The translations under genes and the position numbers were made by a program. Shown here piece after piece: positions 33,497 through 42,971 of a stretch of DNA of 64,000 nt. Each line of letters starts with the position of its first letter. Position 1 is the first letter of the stretch. The stretch comes from Erythrobacter sp. KY5 (GTDB taxonomy: Bacteria > Pseudomonadota > Alphaproteobacteria > Sphingomonadales > Sphingomonadaceae): the NCBI RefSeq assembly GCF_003264115.1, contig NZ_CP021912.1:2959001-3023000 (forward strand). The letters run 5' to 3'. The notes under the pieces were generated by a model. The model searched no databases and was not told where the DNA came from. It was given only the letters and a program-made list of their open reading frames with translations.

Positions 33497-35302
33497 ATGC
33501 GTGAAACTGTCGTCTCAGTCCTTTCACCTGTGGCGCAGCCTTGTCATGAGTGGTCCGGGCACGATTTTCAGGGGAGCCGAGCCGTTACAATGACAACACC
33601 ACCCATTCCCGTCGGCACAGACGGCTTTTTCCATCCGGCGAACGAGGATGAGGTGATTGCCCTCGTCCACTATGCACGCGAGGCTGGCGTCCAGATAAGG
33701 GCGCGCGGTTCGACACACTCGGTCGCGTGGAGCATCTACACCAATCCATGCAGCGACACTCCGCGCAATCGCACGCTCCAGCAGAGCCCGCCGCCGCTGA
33801 AGGACGGAAAGCAGGAGATCAACATCGCATTCGACAAGATGCGCGATCTCACATGGGTCGACGCCGATAAAGGCGTAATCGAAGCGGGGCCGGGCATCAA
33901 TCTGGGCTGGGACCCGCAGGACCCGTTCGGCGTGTCGACGCGTGAAAACAGCCTGCTTCATCAAATTTTCGAGCGCGGCTGGGCGGTCAACACGCTTGGC
34001 GGAATTACGCATCAGACGCTGGCCGGGTTCACGGCGACCGGCTCGGCGGGAGGTTCGACCACATATGGATGGGACAATTCCATCGCGTTCAAGGTGGTGG
34101 ATGGCACGGGCAAATGCGAGTGGATCGAACAGGGCCACGATCATTTCGATGCCTATGCGACCTCGATGGGGTTGCTGGGGATAGTCGTCGCGGTCCGCAT
34201 GCAGCTTGTTCCTATGTACAATATCGAAGGGACCGAGCAGACCACCGCGCTCTCGGGCGCAGAGGCGCCGATGGATTTTCTTGGGAAAGGCGGCGCGGAC
34301 CAGCCGAGCCTTGAAGAGTTCCTCAAAGACACACCCTACGCCCGCGTCGTGTGGTGGCCGCAAAAGGGCGCTGAGCGCATCCAGACATGGCAGGCGAAGC
34401 GCGTCGATCCGCCGCAGAACCCCGATGACAACGTCCCTTACCAGCAATTCACGCCCGACTATGGCGGCCAGACCGAGCAATATCTCGGCGCGCTCATATT
34501 CGTGCTGGTCGGCAACACCAGTCCCTGGCGCATCATCGGCCTGATCTGGCAGAAAACCTGCGCTTACCTTGAGAACCTCGCATTCGTGCTGCGCCAGAGC
34601 GGCAAGGGAGAGTTTGCGCGGTTCTTCACCTTCCTGCTTGGATGCCTGACCGGGATCGTTGCCGGGGCCATCGCGACGCTGCTGGCCTTCTTCAACTCGG
34701 TTATAACGGCGGTCTTTCCCAAGCTCCTGCCGATCTTTCAGCCGATGACCAAGCGCGGGGAAGAGACGCGCTTCAATGACTGGTATTGGCGCTCGCTTTG
34801 CATGGACAACACGGTGAGCGACGAATTGCTCGGCACCGAATTTACCGAAATCTGGGTGCCGATCGACCGGACGCAGGAGGTGATGAACATCTATCAGACC
34901 ATGTTCGATGAGGGCGGCGAAGAGGCCACCGGCTATTTCTCGACCGAGGTTTACGGCGGCTCACCCACCAGCGGCTGGCTGCATCCCGGATACAGCGATG
35001 GCGCGGATGAATACGCAAACGGCGCGGTGCGGATCGACGTGTACTGGTACCGCGACAATGACGGTATTCCCAACGATGACGAGGGTTTCCTCGACCAGTA
35101 TTGGGACATCCTGAAGCAGAGCGACATTCCGTTCCGTCTACACTGGGGCAAGTTCATTCCGCGTGACAACCTCTCTTTCTGGGCAAAGCATTACCGCGAC
35201 AATCTGCCGCGCTTCGATGATTTCATGGCATTGCGGGCGCAGCGCGACCCGCACGACCTGTTCTTCACCGATTACTGGCGCACGAGGTTGACCGGGAAAT
35301 AA
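33497..35302 (+). CDS. FAD-linked sugar-lactone-oxidase-like protein with internal membrane hairpin
   Basis: A 601-residue flavoprotein of the FAD_binding_4 plus D-arabinono-lactone-oxidase class. The N-terminal FAD domain shows RARGSTHSVAWS and TLGGITHQTLAG. The C-terminal ALO-like part ends with DPHDLFFTDYW. Between them (about residues 373-414) is a strongly hydrophobic stretch including FFTFLLGCLTGIVAGAIATL that could form one or two membrane passes, which is unusual for this family. An internal ATG at 33590 is an alternative start; the longer form is kept because an EWSG segment resembles the NW(A/S)G start of related oxidases. No clear ribosome site marks the first ATG. The substrate is unknown. 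Confidence 0.78.
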   Translation: MRETVVSVLSPVAQPCHEWSGHDFQGSRAVTMTTPPIPVGTDGFFHPANEDEVIALVHYAREAGVQIRARGSTHSVAWSIYTNPCSDTPRNRTLQQSPPPLKDGKQEINIAFDKMRDLTWVDADKGVIEAGPGINLGWDPQDPFGVSTRENSLLHQIFERGWAVNTLGGITHQTLAGFTATGSAGGSTTYGWDNSIAFKVVDGTGKCEWIEQGHDHFDAYATSMGLLGIVVAVRMQLVPMYNIEGTEQTTALSGAEAPMDFLGKGGADQPSLEEFLKDTPYARVVWWPQKGAERIQTWQAKRVDPPQNPDDNVPYQQFTPDYGGQTEQYLGALIFVLVGNTSPWRIIGLIWQKTCAYLENLAFVLRQSGKGEFARFFTFLLGCLTGIVAGAIATLLAFFNSVITAVFPKLLPIFQPMTKRGEETRFNDWYWRSLCMDNTVSDELLGTEFTEIWVPIDRTQEVMNIYQTMFDEGGEEATGYFSTEVYGGSPTSGWLHPGYSDGADEYANGAVRIDVYWYRDNDGIPNDDEGFLDQYWDILKQSDIPFRLHWGKFIPRDNLSFWAKHYRDNLPRFDDFMALRAQRDPHDLFFTDYWRTRLTGK

Positions 35303-35363
35303 GCCGCGCCCGTCATGCTTGCTGCGCTGCAACGAAGCGCTTGGCGAATGCCGGAACAGGCGT

Positions 35364-36194
35364 ATGTTCGGGCCGGTGGGTGACATATCCGATCTCGCAT
35401 TGACTGGGGCCGCGCTGCTGATGGCAGGGGCGGCTGCTGGCTTCGCGGGGGGACTGTTCGGGATTGGCGGCGGCTTTGTTGTTGTTCCCGCGCTTGTTTT
35501 CTTGCTGCCGTTGATGGGAGCGGGCGCTGAACAAACGGCGCATGTCGCGGTGGGCACATCACTTGCCACGATCATCTTTACATCAATCCGCTCGACGATG
35601 AGCCACGCAAAGCGCGATTCGGTCGATTTCGATCTGCTCAAGGGCTGGGCCCCGTGGGTCGTCCTGGGCACCGCCGCCGGCGCATGGATCGCCGATTTCG
35701 TTTCCGGGGCGCAGCTGGCCATGATCTTCGGCGTCGGCGTGCTTGGCTTTGCGGTCTATTTCCTGCTGCCTGCGCGCGCGGCGGAGCCGATTTTTGCAGC
35801 GATGCCCGCCGGAGTTGCGCGCGTCGGTATTGCGGGCACTCTTGGCGCGTTCTCGGCGCTTCTCGGGATTGGCGGGGGCACGCTGACGACCCTCACCATG
35901 ACCGTATGTGGCGCGCCGATCCACCGCGCGATCGGCACGGCGGCAGGCATGGGCGCGATCATCGCGATACCGGGCGCTGTTGGTTTTGCCGTTATCGGAT
36001 GGGGCGAGGCGGGATTACCGTGGGGCTCGCTCGGCTATGTCAATCTGCCTGCCGCCCTCGGTATCGTTGTGACCTCGATCATCTTTGCGCCGCTCGGAGT
36101 AGCGGTCGCTCACAATCTTGCGCCGCAGGTGCTTCGCCGGGTCTTCGGAATTTACCTCATCGTCGTTGGAATAACGATGATCGCCAAGTTCTAG
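35364..36194 (+). CDS. TauE/SafE-family permease
   Basis: A 276-residue inner-membrane protein with about eight hydrophobic segments and the two family repeats: AGGLFGIGGGFVVVPAL near the start and GAFSALLGIGGGTLTTL in the second half. Members export sulfite, sulfoacetate or related organic anions; this specific substrate cannot be read. The ATG at 35364 is chosen, since the longer frame begins with a TTG and has no ribosome site; a GTG a few codons later is also possible. It follows the FAD oxidase gene after about 60 bases. Confidence 0.88.
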   Translation: MFGPVGDISDLALTGAALLMAGAAAGFAGGLFGIGGGFVVVPALVFLLPLMGAGAEQTAHVAVGTSLATIIFTSIRSTMSHAKRDSVDFDLLKGWAPWVVLGTAAGAWIADFVSGAQLAMIFGVGVLGFAVYFLLPARAAEPIFAAMPAGVARVGIAGTLGAFSALLGIGGGTLTTLTMTVCGAPIHRAIGTAAGMGAIIAIPGAVGFAVIGWGEAGLPWGSLGYVNLPAALGIVVTSIIFAPLGVAVAHNLAPQVLRRVFGIYLIVVGITMIAKF

Positions 36195-36266
36195 TGCGGT
36201 TGCGCTATGCATCGGCGCTGCCCGAGATTATCGATAGCATGAGAGCGTAGGAAAGAGAGGATTGGC

Positions 36267-37490
36267 ATGATGCGGTTTTCGGCAGGGATGGCGCTTGGCG
36301 CTGCGATTGGTCTGGCGAGCCCGGCACTGGCGGACACGCTGGTCGATGTGGAGAGCGAGCATGTCGACCAGAGCGTCGAGATGCCCACTTTCAAGGTCGA
36401 CACCAGCTGGCCCAAGCTGCCCGATGACATGATCCTTGGGCAAATCCCCGGCCTCTCCATTGCTGAGGACGACACGATCTGGGTGCTCACCCGCCCCAAT
36501 TCGCTGGGGCCCACGGAAATCGGGCGCGACACCGATCCGCCGATCACGCAGGCATGCTGCACGGCCCCTCCCCATGTCCTTCAGTTCGACAAGGAGGGCA
36601 ATCTGCTGCGGAGCTGGGGCGGGACCGAGCTTGCGCCGGGTGAAAGCACGGTCACGGGCAGCGGCGGTGACGCGGTCGAGGAAGGCGACGAGCAATGGCC
36701 TGCCAATGTTCACGGCCTTTATGTCGACAAGGAAGGCACCGTCTGGATCGGCGGCAATGGCAATGGCGACCACGTGGTCCTCAACTTCACCGCCGATGGC
36801 GAGTTCATCCGCCAGATCGGCCGCCGCCAGACGACTGAGGGCAATTCGAGCGAAGAGTATCTCGGCAACCCCGCCGACATCGCTGCCGATGGTGACAGCG
36901 TGCTGGTGGCCGACGGCTACATCAACAAGCGCATCATCGCCTTCGACCACGGCGACCTCGCCTTTGACGAGCTTTACGGTGCCTATGCCGAAGACCCCGA
37001 TGGCGGCACGCGCGATGAACCCTTTGACCAGAGCCAGGCGACGAGCACTGGCGATGGCGGTGCGAACCCGGAAAGCCGCAGCTTTGGCGACATTGTCCAC
37101 TGCGTCGTGCGCGGGCCCGACGACACCGTCTATGTCTGCGACCGCCGCAACAATCGCCTGCAAGTGTTCCGCGAAACCGCAGAGGGGACCGAATTTGTCC
37201 GCGATGTCGTCATCGCCGACGGCACCGGCGGCACGCGCACGGCAAGCGATGTCGCATTCAGTCCCGATGGAACCTACGTCTACGTCGCCGACATGATGAA
37301 TGGCCGGGTGTGGATCCTTCTGCGCGAAACGCACAATGTCGTTGGCTGGTTCGGACGCAATGGCCGGTATCCGGGCCAATTCATCTGGCTGCACAGCGTC
37401 GATGTGGACAGCGAAGGCAATGTCTACACCAGCGAAGTCAACACCGGGCGCCGCGTCCAGCGCTTCGTCTTGCAAGGAGCCGAAGACTAG
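36267..37490 (+). CDS. Secreted NHL-repeat beta-propeller protein
   Basis: A 407-residue exported protein with a signal peptide over residues 1-22. The body is made of NHL-type repeats, for example VHGLYVDKEGTVWIGG, PADIAADGDSVLVADGYINK and SDVAFSPDGTYVYVADMMN. The overall form resembles the propeller of peptidyl-alpha-hydroxyglycine alpha-amidating lyase, but in bacteria such proteins mostly lack a tested function. An AGAGAGGA ribosome site precedes the ATG. A long frame on the opposite strand (36228-37475) is a shadow. The gene ends 43 bases before the transglutaminase-like gene. Confidence 0.85.
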   Translation: MMRFSAGMALGAAIGLASPALADTLVDVESEHVDQSVEMPTFKVDTSWPKLPDDMILGQIPGLSIAEDDTIWVLTRPNSLGPTEIGRDTDPPITQACCTAPPHVLQFDKEGNLLRSWGGTELAPGESTVTGSGGDAVEEGDEQWPANVHGLYVDKEGTVWIGGNGNGDHVVLNFTADGEFIRQIGRRQTTEGNSSEEYLGNPADIAADGDSVLVADGYINKRIIAFDHGDLAFDELYGAYAEDPDGGTRDEPFDQSQATSTGDGGANPESRSFGDIVHCVVRGPDDTVYVCDRRNNRLQVFRETAEGTEFVRDVVIADGTGGTRTASDVAFSPDGTYVYVADMMNGRVWILLRETHNVVGWFGRNGRYPGQFIWLHSVDVDSEGNVYTSEVNTGRRVQRFVLQGAED

Positions 37491-37533
37491 GCTCTACTTG
37501 TGCCTGACGGGATTTAAACGGGGACTGGAAATA

Positions 37534-40320
37534 ATGCGTTACCTGGGGTCGCTCCTCGCTACGACGGCGCTCGTGGCACAGCCTGCACTTGCGGGCGAAG
37601 ACGTTCTGTATGACGAACGACCCGATTGGGTCGACGTGCGCGAGATTGACGCACAGGCGCGCGAGGAAGGCACGCCGATCCTGCTTCTCGACCAACAGGC
37701 CCGGATCGAGAGCGGGCAGCTCTGGCGTTACAGCGACACTGCCATTGCGGTCGATTCCCCGCAGGCGCTGACCCGGTTCGGCACGCTGTCGGCCAACTGG
37801 CTTCCGGACAAGGGCGACCTTATCGTCCACGCGGTCCAGATCATCCGCGAAGACGAGGTGATCGACCTGCTCGAAGGTGAGACCCGATTTGAAGTCCTGC
37901 GCCGCGAACAAGGTCTGGAATCGCGCCTGCTCAACGGCGCGCTGACCGCGACGATGAACGTGCCGGGCGCGCGTTTGGGAGACGTCATCCGCCTCGCCTA
38001 TTCCGTCACGACCAGCGATCAGGCCATGGGCGACAACGTGCAATGGCAATCGGGCATTATCGCCGATCCCTTCCCGCTCGGAGACGGACGGATCAGCGTG
38101 TCATGGCCGCAGGATCTGCCCGTCACGCGCCTGCGCAAAGGCGATGCCGAAGTGGCCGAGCCTGAGTTGATCGACGGATACAATGTCTGGTCGGTCGACA
38201 TCCCGGTAAGCGAGGTTGACCCGACCCCGAACGATGCCCCGTCCCGCTTCAAGATCGGCGAACTGATGCAGGTTTCGACCTATGCCGATTGGCAGGCGGT
38301 CTCCTCCAACATGGCCAGGCACTACAAGGTCGAAGGCAGCATCGCACCGGGCGGTGATCTTGCCGCCGAAGTCGCCCGCATCGCGGAGGCAAGCGACGAT
38401 CCGCTGACCCGCGCCGCGATGGCGGTAAAGCTGGTGCAGGACGATGTCAGCTACCTTCTGAACGGGCTCGACGGAGGCAATTACTTGCCACAATCACCCG
38501 AAGAAACATGGGAAAACCGCTTTGGCGACTGCAAGGCGAAATCGGTCCTGCTGCTCGCCATGCTGCGCGATCTTGGCGTCACATCCGAGGTCGTGCTGGT
38601 CAAAAGCCAGGGCGGCGATTCGGTCCCGATGCTCGCCCCGATGCCGGGCAATTTCGACCACATGATCGTTCGCGCCGAGATCGACGGGGTGAATTACTGG
38701 CTCGATGGCACCGCGTCGGGCACGCGGATCGACACGATCGATGCGGTCCCACGCTTCTTCTACGCCCTGCCCTTGCGCGATGAAGGGGCCGACCTCATCA
38801 AGCTGGATGAACGGGCAAAGGCGACGCCGGACCGGTTTGTCCGGCTCGAAATAGACCATTCCGCCGGTGTTCGTCTTCCCTCGCTCTTCAACGTCGAAAT
38901 CGAGTTTCGCGGCACGACTGGCGCCCAATGGCGTTCGGTCGCCGAACAAGGTGACGAGGACATGCGCGAAGGCGCGGTTTACCGTGCCGTTTCAGGCGTC
39001 GTTGGCCCTTCTCAACTGGTCGACCATGAAATCTCCTACGACGTCGAAACCGGCATCGCCCGTGTCAGCGCGCGCGGCGCACGCACGACGCCGTGGCAGC
39101 GCGACGATATCGAATACAAACTCGTCGCGCCCGCTCAGGCGGCCAAGGCTGTCGGTTTCAACACCGACCGCGCGCGCGCGGCGTGGCGCGACATTCCCCT
39201 GAAGCTCAACGGGCCGATCTATTTCGCTTCCCAAATGGAAATGAAGCTGCCCTCGAGTGGCCCCGCATTCGATCTCGAAGGCAGCGAAGAAGCCTCGCAG
39301 ACAATCGGCGGGGTCGAGCTTTCGTCGAAAGCCACGCTCGAAGGCAACCGCTTCATCCTGTCGCAATCCATGCGCAGCGTGGCTGAAGAACTGCCTGCCG
39401 AAGACATTCCGGTAGCTCGCCGTGCCCTTGCCCGGTTCGACCGCGCCTTGCCGGTCGTGCAGACCTCTGGCGGCGTGCGCGAATTGTGGGAATATTTCGG
39501 GGAGGACCGCGCCCTGCTCGATGCGCATGAGCAATTCTACGCGCAGGCCATTGCCGAAGCGGACGAGGACGAAGGTAATCCCTCCCTCAACCGCGCCGCC
39601 TTCCGCGCCGGGGTTTATGACCATGCAGGTGCACTTGAAGACGTGGAAGCCGCGCTGGAGATCGAGGCATCGCGCGACCTGTATCTGCGCCGCGCTTCAT
39701 TGCGCCGGCAATTGGGCGATCTCGAAGGGTCGCTGGCCGACCTTCAACTGGCCGAGGATCTGAAACCCGATGGCGCGACATACAGCAATCAGGTTGAACT
39801 GCTCGCCCTGCTGGGAGAAACCGAGGAAGCGCTCGCGCTGGCTGAGGATTTTGCGAGCTTCGCCGACGATCCGGTCGATGAAGCGAACCTGATGGCGACC
39901 GCTTTGGGCTGGGCGGGGTCAGTCGAGGAAGGGCTCGACCTGCTCGCAGCGCAGGTGCTCCGCCGTCCGGGCGATGGTACGCTGCTCAATTCGGTATGCT
40001 GGAATGCGGGCATCTGGAACGTGCTCAACGAAGAGCGCATGCAATCGTGTATCGATGCGGTCGAAAAGAGCGACTATTCCGCCGCCGCGCTCGACAGCCG
40101 CGCTCTGGCGCATCTGCGGATGGGCAATCTCGAGGCGGCGCTGGCCGATGTCGATGCCGCGCTTCTGGCTCAACCGGGCCTTACCGCATCGCGACTTTTG
40201 CGCGGGATCATCAAGGTCCGGCAAGGCGAGGAGGCCGAGGGTCGCCGGGAAATCGCGCTGGCGCTTGCCATGACGCCCGGTATCGAGGCGACGTATCGCG
40301 CGTGGGGTCTAGACTTCTGA
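37534..40320 (+). CDS. DUF3857/transglutaminase-like TPR protein, exported
   Basis: A 928-residue protein with a signal peptide ending after PALA near residue 21. The N-terminal third is a DUF3857 beta domain. A transglutaminase/cysteine-protease-like core follows with the full triad: Cys in FGDCKAKS, His in NFDHMIV and Asp in YWLDGTASG. The last quarter is TPR repeats (LYLRRASLRRQLGDLEGSLA). This architecture is frequent in Bacteroidetes and sphingomonads; the substrate is unknown. The frame is open further upstream, but the ATG at 37534 is chosen for its ribosome site and signal peptide. A bidirectional hairpin follows the stop. Confidence 0.88.
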   Translation: MRYLGSLLATTALVAQPALAGEDVLYDERPDWVDVREIDAQAREEGTPILLLDQQARIESGQLWRYSDTAIAVDSPQALTRFGTLSANWLPDKGDLIVHAVQIIREDEVIDLLEGETRFEVLRREQGLESRLLNGALTATMNVPGARLGDVIRLAYSVTTSDQAMGDNVQWQSGIIADPFPLGDGRISVSWPQDLPVTRLRKGDAEVAEPELIDGYNVWSVDIPVSEVDPTPNDAPSRFKIGELMQVSTYADWQAVSSNMARHYKVEGSIAPGGDLAAEVARIAEASDDPLTRAAMAVKLVQDDVSYLLNGLDGGNYLPQSPEETWENRFGDCKAKSVLLLAMLRDLGVTSEVVLVKSQGGDSVPMLAPMPGNFDHMIVRAEIDGVNYWLDGTASGTRIDTIDAVPRFFYALPLRDEGADLIKLDERAKATPDRFVRLEIDHSAGVRLPSLFNVEIEFRGTTGAQWRSVAEQGDEDMREGAVYRAVSGVVGPSQLVDHEISYDVETGIARVSARGARTTPWQRDDIEYKLVAPAQAAKAVGFNTDRARAAWRDIPLKLNGPIYFASQMEMKLPSSGPAFDLEGSEEASQTIGGVELSSKATLEGNRFILSQSMRSVAEELPAEDIPVARRALARFDRALPVVQTSGGVRELWEYFGEDRALLDAHEQFYAQAIAEADEDEGNPSLNRAAFRAGVYDHAGALEDVEAALEIEASRDLYLRRASLRRQLGDLEGSLADLQLAEDLKPDGATYSNQVELLALLGETEEALALAEDFASFADDPVDEANLMATALGWAGSVEEGLDLLAAQVLRRPGDGTLLNSVCWNAGIWNVLNEERMQSCIDAVEKSDYSAAALDSRALAHLRMGNLEAALADVDAALLAQPGLTASRLLRGIIKVRQGEEAEGRREIALALAMTPGIEATYRAWGLDF

Positions 40321-40325
40321 TACCA

Positions 40326-40355
40326 AACGGGCGGAGGCTCACACCCCCGCCCGTT
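40326..40355. terminator. Bidirectional hairpin between convergent genes
   Basis: Arms 40326-40337 and 40344-40355 pair over 12 bases with one mismatch around a 6-base loop. It lies midway in the 57-base gap between the transglutaminase-like gene and the convergent acyl-CoA dehydrogenase gene. No good T-tract follows on either strand. Confidence 0.6.
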
Positions 40356-40377
40356 CAATCCTCTGTATAGCCAGACC

Positions 40378-41511
40378 TTACGAAGACAGCGCCACGTGCC
40401 GTTTCATGTGGTGGTCGATATTGCCGAACTCGCTGTCGAAGATCGTCAGGCGCTTGAAATAGTGCCCGATCGCATATTCGTCGGTCATGCCGTTGCCGCC
40501 GTGGATCTGGATCGATTCCTGCCCGACATGATGCGCTGCCTGCCCGACGCGAACCTTGGCCGCCGACACGGCAAGCTTGCGCTCACGCTCTTCGGCATCG
40601 AGGCGCAGGGTTGCGAGGTAGGTCATGGAGACCGAGCTTTCATACTCGGTATACATGTCGACCATGCGGTGCTGGAGCACCTGAAACTTGCCGATCGGCA
40701 CGCCGAACTGCTTGCGCTGCTTCGAATATTCGAGCGTGATTTCGTTCGCGACCTTCATCGCTCCGCATGCCTCGGCGCATTGTGCGGCGATGGCCTCATC
40801 GGTAACGCGCTCGATCAGCGGGAGAGCGCCGCCCTCTTCACCGATCAGAGCGTCGGCAGGGACCTGCGCATTCTCGAAATAGACTTCCGAAGCGCGGCGT
40901 CCATCGACGGTCGCATAATCGCGGGTGACGACGCCGTCGGCGCTCTTGTCGACGACGAACACCGACACGCCCTCGCTGTCGCGGCGATCACCGCTCGTGC
41001 GCGCTGTAACGATCAGGTGGCTCGCCCAAGGTGCGCCAATTACGACCGCCTTGTGGCCGTTGAGAACATAGGCGTCGCCGTCCTTCTTCGCGGTGGTCTC
41101 GAGGTCGGCATAATCATACCGGCCCTTCGGCTCGGCATAAGCGAAGGCGAAGACCCGGCTGCCATCGACAATGCCGCCAATATGTTCTTCCTTCTGCGCC
41201 GCCGTACCAGCGTGCTTCAGGAAACCGCCTGCGCATACGACGGTCGGGACGAACGGCTCGACCACGAGGCCTTTGCCGAACTCTTCCATCACGACCATCG
41301 CGTCGATCGAACCGCCGCCGAAGCCGCCATCTTCTTCGCTGAACGGCATGCCAAGAATGCCAAGCTCTGCCAGCTGCGCCCAGATTTCGGGACGCCATCC
41401 GGCCTCGCTCGCGATCACTTCGCGGCGGGTTTCCGAGCCGTATTCTTCGCGGACAAGGCGCGACAATCCATCGCGCACCATGTCCTGTTCTTCTGTGAAG
41501 TTGAAATCCAC
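40378..41511 (-). CDS. Acyl-CoA dehydrogenase, probable non-catalytic partner subunit
   Basis: A 377-residue FAD-dependent acyl-CoA dehydrogenase-fold protein. It has the N-terminal ACAD helices, a middle beta domain and the C-terminal four-helix domain with QIHGGNGMTDEYAIGHYFKR. The usual YEGT/YGGT active-site loop before the final helix is absent: the chain runs ...LTIFDSEFGNIDHHMKRHV. It starts at a GTG (41511) with a GAGGAA ribosome site, 30 bases after the other ACAD gene on the same strand. That pairing and the loop loss fit the beta subunit of a heteromeric alpha2beta2 dehydrogenase (inference). Confidence 0.9.
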   Translation of the reverse strand: MDFNFTEEQDMVRDGLSRLVREEYGSETRREVIASEAGWRPEIWAQLAELGILGMPFSEEDGGFGGGSIDAMVVMEEFGKGLVVEPFVPTVVCAGGFLKHAGTAAQKEEHIGGIVDGSRVFAFAYAEPKGRYDYADLETTAKKDGDAYVLNGHKAVVIGAPWASHLIVTARTSGDRRDSEGVSVFVVDKSADGVVTRDYATVDGRRASEVYFENAQVPADALIGEEGGALPLIERVTDEAIAAQCAEACGAMKVANEITLEYSKQRKQFGVPIGKFQVLQHRMVDMYTEYESSVSMTYLATLRLDAEERERKLAVSAAKVRVGQAAHHVGQESIQIHGGNGMTDEYAIGHYFKRLTIFDSEFGNIDHHMKRHVALSS

Positions 41512-41541
41512 GTGAGTTCCTCTCTGGTGTCCTTGGGTACC

Positions 41542-42738
41542 TTAGAGGCCCAGGATCATTTTCGTGATGATGTTGCGCTGGATTTCGTTCGATCCGCCGT
41601 AGATCGAAGTCTTGCGCATGTTGAAATAGGTCGCTGCCGAATGCTGCGCATAGTCCGGTCCGATCGGGTACTGGTTCGAACTTGCATCGACGATCGAACC
41701 GTACATCGGTGTACCGTAGCTGCCGACCGCTTCGAGCGTGAGTTCGGTCAGGCGCTGCTGAATTTCGGTGCCCTTGATCTTGAGGATCGAGCTTTCCGGC
41801 CCCGGCCCCTTGCCCGCCTGTTCTCCGGCCAGCGTGCGCAACTCGGTGATCTCGAGCGCGGCTAGGTCGATCTCAAGCTGGCTCACCTTGCGAGCAAAAT
41901 CGAAGTCGCTCATCAGCGGCTTGCCGTCGAGGGTTTCGCTGCCGGCAATCTCGCGCAGCTTTTCAACGCCGCGCTTTGACCGCGCGACACCGGCGATCCC
42001 GGAACGTTCGTGAGCGAGCAGGAACTTCGCATAGGTCCAGCCCATGTTCTCCTGACCCACGAGGTTTTCGACCGGTACGCGCACATCGGTGAGCCAGGTC
42101 TCGTTGACCTCGTATCCGCCGTCGATGAGCTTGATCGGCTTCACCTCGACGCCGGGCGTTTTCATGTCGATCAGGATGAAGGAGATGCCCTCCTGCGGCT
42201 TGGCAGCATCGGGATCGGTCCGGCACAGGAAAAAGCCCCAGTCGGCGTGCTGCGCCAGAGTGGTCCATGTTTTCTGACCATTAATGACGTAATGGTCGCC
42301 ATCGCGCACGGCAGTAGTCTTGAGGCTGGCGAGGTCCGACCCTGCGCCTGGCTCTGAATAGCCCTGACACCACCACACATCGCCCGACAGGATGCCGGGG
42401 AGGTGGCGCTGTTTCTGTTCGTCATTGCCGAAAGTGTAGATCACCGGGCCGACCATCGAGACGCCGAAGGGCAGCGGCATGAAAGTGCCCACGCGCGCAT
42501 TTTCTTCCGACCAGATATAGCGCTGCGTCGCGCTCCATCCGGTGCCGCCATATTCGACCGGCCATGCCGGAGCCGACCAGCCCTTCTTGCCGAGGATCTT
42601 GTGCCACGCGGTCATGTCTTCGGGCGACATGTCCTCGCGGTTGCCCATGCCTTCGAGATGCTTGGGGTGGTTCTCTTCGATGAAGGCGCGGACTTCTTTG
42701 CGGAACGCCACTTCTTCGGGGGTGAATTCGAGGTTCAT
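41542..42738 (-). CDS. Acyl-CoA dehydrogenase, probable alpha subunit
   Basis: A 398-residue acyl-CoA dehydrogenase for the first step of beta-oxidation. FAD-contact motifs include WCQGYSEPGAGSDLASL and KTWTTLAQHADW. The C-terminal loop is IYGGSNEIQRNII, so Gly stands where medium-chain enzymes have the catalytic Glu, a feature shared by many large-substrate ACADs whose base lies elsewhere. An AGAGAG ribosome site precedes the ATG. It is first in a two-gene operon with the 377-residue ACAD and diverges from a third ACAD gene across 233 bases. Confidence 0.93.
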   Translation of the reverse strand: MNLEFTPEEVAFRKEVRAFIEENHPKHLEGMGNREDMSPEDMTAWHKILGKKGWSAPAWPVEYGGTGWSATQRYIWSEENARVGTFMPLPFGVSMVGPVIYTFGNDEQKQRHLPGILSGDVWWCQGYSEPGAGSDLASLKTTAVRDGDHYVINGQKTWTTLAQHADWGFFLCRTDPDAAKPQEGISFILIDMKTPGVEVKPIKLIDGGYEVNETWLTDVRVPVENLVGQENMGWTYAKFLLAHERSGIAGVARSKRGVEKLREIAGSETLDGKPLMSDFDFARKVSQLEIDLAALEITELRTLAGEQAGKGPGPESSILKIKGTEIQQRLTELTLEAVGSYGTPMYGSIVDASSNQYPIGPDYAQHSAATYFNMRKTSIYGGSNEIQRNIITKMILGL

Positions 42739-42971
42739 AGCTGTGCTCTCTCTTCAAACTTTCTGCGCTTCAGTGTGGCATGAGCTACGCAGCACTTAAA
42801 GGATAAGTTTCGTTTTTGAACCCGTATCGAACGGTAAAGTGCGCGGCGATGCCGGCTGACGTAACGTCACGGCGGGATCGCCATGTTTTCCACCGTAAGC
42901 CCCAAGGCGTTGCTGCGCAGCGAAGGGCTGATTAGGACTGATGCCAAACAGCCATTTGGACAGGATCAACC

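Noticed and set aside
36228..37475. A 415-residue open frame on the minus strand opposite the NHL-propeller gene
   Set aside because: It is a mirror of a GC-rich coding region; the plus-strand frame has a signal peptide, ribosome site and clear NHL repeats, while the minus frame shows no recognisable domain.
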